Positions 59,115 to 64,000 of a stretch of DNA of 64,000 nt are shown piece after piece (positions within the stretch are counted from its first letter, which is position 1; every line of letters begins with the position of its first letter). Origin of the DNA: Sarcomyxa edulis (taxonomy: Eukaryota; Basidiomycota; Agaricomycetes; Agaricales; Mycenaceae); NCBI GenBank assembly GCA_009761415.1, contig QUOL01000014.1, positions 1 through 64,000 on the forward strand, given 5' to 3'. Under the pieces are notes generated by a model. That model saw only the letters and a list, made by a program, of their open reading frames with translations. It made no database searches and was not told the origin of the DNA. A program made the position numbers and the translations under genes.

Positions 59115-62100
59115 CTATCTGCTGGCCTGCCATGGGATGTCACCTAAACGTTGTCTCGACGTCTTCACTCCAACCGGCTTCGACGCCGGTGCCCGCCCAC
59201 CATTAGAACGGCCCTCTCCCATAAGCCCGAAAGTCGACGACGACGTTTCCGACGCAGCCCTGCGCATCTTGGGCGCGACAACCTTCGCCGGTGTACCTGC
59301 TTGTCCTTCCTTCGACTTTCCCTTCAAAGCAGGGGCAAGGGCAGGAACGATCTCCCTAGCCAACTCCCTAACGAGCACCGCTCCATCATCCCTACTTAAC
59401 CGCTCAACGATCTCATACAGACCATACCGTTCCACTAAGATGGCGCGATTTGGATGCACATCGCATACTGTTCGCAGGATACGTAGAAGATTGAGTCGTA
59501 CGACAGCTTTGCTGTGGTGTGGGCCTAGCCTGTCGATGATTCGTTTGAAGAAAGCAGATTTGGCGAGTCCGATGGTGATGGTATTTGAGATACGACAGAT
59601 CTTGAGTAATGGGTCGAGGAGGTTTTCGAATGAGTTGGCTTTGGCTGAGACAAAGCACTTCAGAAGTCCGTCAATGGACTTAGGTTTTGTGAGCTCGTCT
59701 TCCACACGAGCGGTTTCATCTAACAGCCTATCATTGTGTTCAGTACGCCGAATCTGGATTGAAAGGACATACAACGTACCAGGATAGGATGGACTCCAAA
59801 GCGCTGACCTGGAAATACGGATCCTCCAAAAGCTTGAGATACATAGAGAGACCATTGTGCTGCCACAGTAATGTTCGACAGCTTTTTCCCGCACTTGCAA
59901 GGTCACATAGGATAGGTAAGGCGAATTGTTTCAGGGGAGAGCTAGTTGCGATTACGCGTTTGAGACATGGGATGATTCCTGCTTGGGCTGCCTCCTCTTG
60001 TCTAGACTTGTTCAGTCGACACAGATTGTAGCAAGTCTGGAAGATATGATTCGACATTTCCTGGATCGTGATTTCAGTGATCAAGAGGCATGGCACATAG
60101 AGATGGCAATACGTACTGCACTATGCGGTCCTGAGCTTTGCTCGTCCAGAATCTTAGTCAAAATCTCGATTGCATTCGCGTTTTGTAGAACGTCAAGCAA
60201 TGTCGCGTTCATCGATAAATGCTTCACTGCTTTCAGCAACTGCACAAGCGTCTCCGGTTCCAGCAATTCACAAGCACGTAGTAGGCCTATGTGCAGATAA
60301 GCGGGTGATCAACCGAAGACCCGCCTCGAACACTCACGTCTAATAACTTTCCGAGTACCCAACGCATTCCGGACATGGATATCCGATTGAGAAACCTGCG
60401 AGAATACCAAAAGAATCTTGATTATCTTCATCTTCATATCCGCTGATGCTTCTCCGCGGTTGGCCATTACATTGAGCAACGCAGCAGACAATGGGTCCAG
60501 CAATCCTGCTCGAATAAACATCCGACAAAAGTCATTCTTCGTAGTCGGACTCTGTAGATCAAAAACACTGTCGATCCCATTCAATGCGTGGACAACAAGG
60601 TCTGTTTGTTCTGCGTAGTCTTCATCGAGGAGGTCGACTAACACTTTCAGGCCTCGACAGCTGCAATTGCTCGGCTTAGCTAAACATAGGGAAGAAACGA
60701 CGCTGAAGAGTCACTCACGAGATAAACATTTGAAGAGTCAAAACCGAAGTGTGGCATAGAAGGCGGATGAAATTGGAAGCCTCCAATCGGCATTCCGAGG
60801 GAAATCTCTTCTCTGTGAATTCTACAAAAAGACGATTTGGAATAGCTAAGCAAGAAGACCATGAAAAGAACCAGGCAGCATCGCGCACCCATCATCACTG
60901 GGATACCACTAGCAACGATGTTAGATTTGCAATACATCTGGAAGCCAAACAAATTACACGCACCCGATCAGACAGAAACTCTCCAGAAACCCGAGATCAG
61001 CTGTTACAAGCTGGATAGACGTTATAAATGATGACTCGCAAAACGTCAAGGGAGTGTCACATACCAGATTGATTATTTGTAAGAGTTTCATGATAACATC
61101 TCTCGAACGTTTCGCTTCAAGTACCTCCAGAATGGCCAGCATACCGTGCGATGACACGAGCTGCACTTGCATCTCTGGTGTATCGGTCATGATATTCAAC
61201 TGAGAGATCAGTCATCGTGAGTCAATCGTTTTCTCTCCTCTTTCGAAGAAAAACCAACTCACTAGTTGATCGCAGGCGTCCCGCAGCTGGAAATCGGGGG
61301 CAGACGGTGTCAGTGCATCGAGGAGCTGGTTGACCGTGTTACACAGTCTCGCGTCTTTATCGCGTTGTAGGTTAGCTTCAAGATCATCCTCTGCAAACCC
61401 TTCGTCGATCTAGAGGTCGGAGAATTCAGTAACGGATGATATCTATATTAACGGAAACAAGAACGGACCTCCGCAAACGGATCCTCCTCGTCAGAAAGCT
61501 CATCCCCAAGCTGAACAGCACAATCAATACAAAACATCCAATTTACAGCCTGAAAGAGACAACCTCACCCATGATTTATTCGATAATCGAGTATTCAACT
61601 GCAATGTTTCCATTTGGCTGCCCGATGCTATCGCAAAACCCAAATAAACACGCATAGTCCGATCAGCCAAATGAAGATGAAGACTAACTGGTTGTATTGG
61701 GCTTCCCAAACACATCTTCATAATCATCATCGTCCACTTCCGTATACTTCTCGAACTCAGTCTGGTTCTGCGTCCGTCTTGCCTCCGCCCTTCCAAACGA
61801 TCCACTTGGGCCGCCGAAAGACGCAGCGCGTGAATGCGCGGTGCGAGGGGTTGCGGATGCTGGGCCATGCGACGGAGCAGCAGGTGCTGTAATAGGGGTG
61901 AGAGCCGGTCGAGACGGCTTTCTGGTTACAACAGGAAGAGGTGCAGATAGCGGTCCAGGAGTTGTGTTCGAGAGACCTACGACTTTGATGTCGTCTGGAT
62001 GGAAGAGCCCACGTCGTACGGAGTTTTTCATCTGTAGTAGTAGCATGTGAGTATAGATGAAGTGGCAGTAGAAATATAGACAAGTATACCTTGAAGTCCG

Positions 62101-64000
62101 CTACTTTATCTTGTAGCCATTGTTCATCTTCTTCTGCGGCCAAGTCAGAATAATCTTCGAAGATAGGGTCGAGTTCTGGTGATGGTGGTTTAGCCAATGG
62201 AATAGTATTCGGCCCTGGACTTTTATTGGGGCGTATGGTCTGTGCATTATCCTCGCCTTCTGGTTTATCGTCTTCAGGCGAATTCTTATCCAGGGCTGCG
62301 AAGCCAAGAAGCAAAGTTTAAGTGAGTACAATCTTCATGTTCAAGACAATCGAGAAAGACGAACCATGTAACTTGGTGAAAGAGATTCCCTCTTCAAAAT
62401 CGTCATCCCAATTATCTGTCTGTTCTTCCGGAGGTTGAAGTACAAAAGACAACGGTTGGATCTTCTCGACGAGGTTGAGAGCTGTGATATTGGGCGCTGA
62501 TCCTATCTTCCAAGCTAATGGACCAGAAGACGAGGATGCATTTGAACCATTGGAGGTGGATGCAGATAGACCTACCCCAGGAATGTCGATAGGAACTATA
62601 CCAGGTACGTTCGAGCTTGATGTGCGGCCGTTAGCACGGCCTAGGTGTTTCGAGGGTCTGGAAGGAGCTATATATATTCAGAAAGTGAGCGCAAATTCAA
62701 GAGAAGATCAGACGACCACCGACATTTGAGAGCTTCGTTCCACTCTTGCACCTTTAGCACCGCTTCATCATAATTATAATTACTCGGCCTTCCTGCTCCA
62801 ATATCGCCCCTACCACCAGTAGCACTGCCGCTATCCCCAGAAGTATCAGCAGCCTTTCCCTTCCCTTTCCCATCCGTCATCTGCTTCCTAGCCGAGACCA
62901 TCCACGGATGCTTCAAAAGCTTTCGTGCAGAAATCCGAAGATTGCAATCTTTCTGGAAACAATGATAGAGAAAATCCTTAACGATGGGAGAAGCGCCCTC
63001 AGGAATAGGCGGACAATCATCCTGGACGATGCGGAACAGAGCAGGCATGGGATCTAGGGTATGATACGGTGGGTGACCTTCGAGGAGTTCAATCACAACA
63101 CAACCCACGCTCCTATCATCAGAGTAAGTACCCCGTAGTGATGACCTGTGTAGTTATTAAACCAACCAGATATCCGACGCAGTAGTTGCACCGGACTGTT
63201 CGATGACTTCGGGAGCCACTATATGCAGGATGTCAAATTGGAAGGGAAAATGAATAGATCGTAGTAGCACTCACTCCAATAAGGACTACCCACCACTGCG
63301 TTATCATCTGCGCCGCCCGTAGTAGCGCTACTCGCAACACCAAAATCGGCCAATTTGACGCATCCGTCCTTGTTGGTGAGGATATTCGCGCCTTTAATGT
63401 CTCGATGGATGACACCCTGGTCATGTAGATATACTAATCCTTCTAGAACTTGGGATATATAGACGGCCACGAGGTTTTCTGGGAATTTCCCGAAGCGTTT
63501 GCATATATTATGAAGGGATCCGTTCTCGCAGAATCTGTGGGTTGTGTCATCGTAAGCTACAACTGAGCTCACAAGAAGTCATAGAGACATAGTACTCACT
63601 CTAAAATAATATACAAATATTCGCGTGTCTTGACGAACCCCTTGTATTTGACGATATTCGGATGCTGTTGAACCCTACTTCAGCCTGATTGACATACGAA
63701 CTCGAAAGTCAAAGGGGCTCACATTCAGGTTCTTCAATAAATCGATCTCGGACTACGCGTATGCCCTTGGATGAATGATGATGTCCAAAGAGAATGGCAG
63801 AAGTCGGACTCACCATAATCTCACCGAGCTCAGACTTTGGTATGTTACTCAGCTGGATTTCTTTGACCGCCACTGTTTCTCCCGTTGCCCAGTTAAGCGC
63901 ACCTAATCGAGTCCAATCCGCAATGTTAGGTTCAAAGAGACTCGGTTGATCCACAACGCACGATAGACCTGCCCAAACGCTCCTTTCCCCAGCGAATCGC
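59115..64000 (-). CDS. CDC15: Septation protein kinase, Cdc15/SepH/Cdc7(fission yeast) type, 5' partial
   Basis: Twenty-one exons in the window: 63962-64000 (runs off the edge), 63814-63902, 63723-63752, 63600-63664, 63275-63534, 63167-63218, 62724-63112, 62365-62667, 62090-62295, 61689-62031, 61569-61627, 61469-61510, 61263-61409, 61065-61199, 60964-61010, 60889-60908, 60719-60821, 60338-60660, 60117-60286, 59780-60060, 59115-59727; about 1237 residues. Kinase domain: [88 protein letters not shown], all canonical. A linker contains [20 protein letters not shown]. The C-terminal half is ARM/HEAT-like ([40 protein letters not shown]). Homologs act at the spindle pole body in the mitotic-exit/septation network. 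One donor is GTTGGT. The N-terminus is outside the window. Confidence 0.9.

Overview
The window looks like a chromosome segment of an agaricomycete (mushroom-forming basidiomycete). Almost every gene is split by many 45-90 nt GT-AG introns, several protein families are typical of Agaricomycetes (DUF6533 membrane protein, DUF6570/Helitron protein, chromodomain Ty3-type retrotransposon), and spacers are short. Gene models were assembled by hand by joining reading frames at GT...AG sites. All but the partial, broken and relic models give a total coding length divisible by three with no internal stop.

Layout. 1-2.4 kb: N-terminal part of a Helitron protein running off the left edge (-). 2.9-3.9 kb: TPR/MYND zinc-finger gene (-). 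5.2-7.7 kb: five-exon gene of unknown function carrying about 21 copies of a 17-residue Pro/Ala repeat (+). 8.7-10.7 kb: divergent pair of an SKP1-like gene (-) and an agaricomycete unknown gene (+). 12.1-13.6 kb: secreted protein made of three copies of one two-part module (+). 15.3-16.8 kb: PIG3-type quinone oxidoreductase (+). 16.8-21.9 kb: gene-poor, with weak coding relics. 21.9-25.5 kb: alpha/beta hydrolase and ribosomal-L1-domain nucleolar protein (both -). 25.7-28.2 kb: secreted M64 metallopeptidase (+). 28.4-29.1 kb: coding relic (-). 29.2-31.2 kb: DUF6533 membrane protein in 15 exons (+). 31.3-33.3 kb: acyl-CoA dehydrogenase/oxidase (-). 34.5-37.0 kb: Ser-rich protein ending in a CVIM CAAX box (-). 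37.4-38.3 kb: mitochondrial ribosomal protein uL5m (+). 59.1-64 kb: Cdc15/SepH-type septation kinase (-), running off the right edge.

The most unusual region is 38.9-58.8 kb. It is an array of two gene families that I call A and B. Family B has five intact copies on the + strand: 421-423 residue protein-kinase-like proteins with identical six-intron structures and a DFD in place of DFG. Family A has three intact copies and one pseudogene on the - strand: five-exon genes for 173-188 residue proteins I do not recognise. Each A gene lies head to head with a B gene, and every gap holds the motif GTCACGGTCACGCGTCGTG or a close variant. The array shows duplication, deletion by microhomology, mosaic copies and a recent insertion. 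A full-length 5,524 bp chromodomain retrotransposon with two 203 bp LTRs (identical by eye) and a CGAGT target duplication sits inside the first A-B promoter, so the shared motif is now about 5.5 kb further from its B gene. The array behaves like a fast-evolving, co-regulated two-gene module and is my candidate for an undescribed system. Its function cannot be read from sequence alone.
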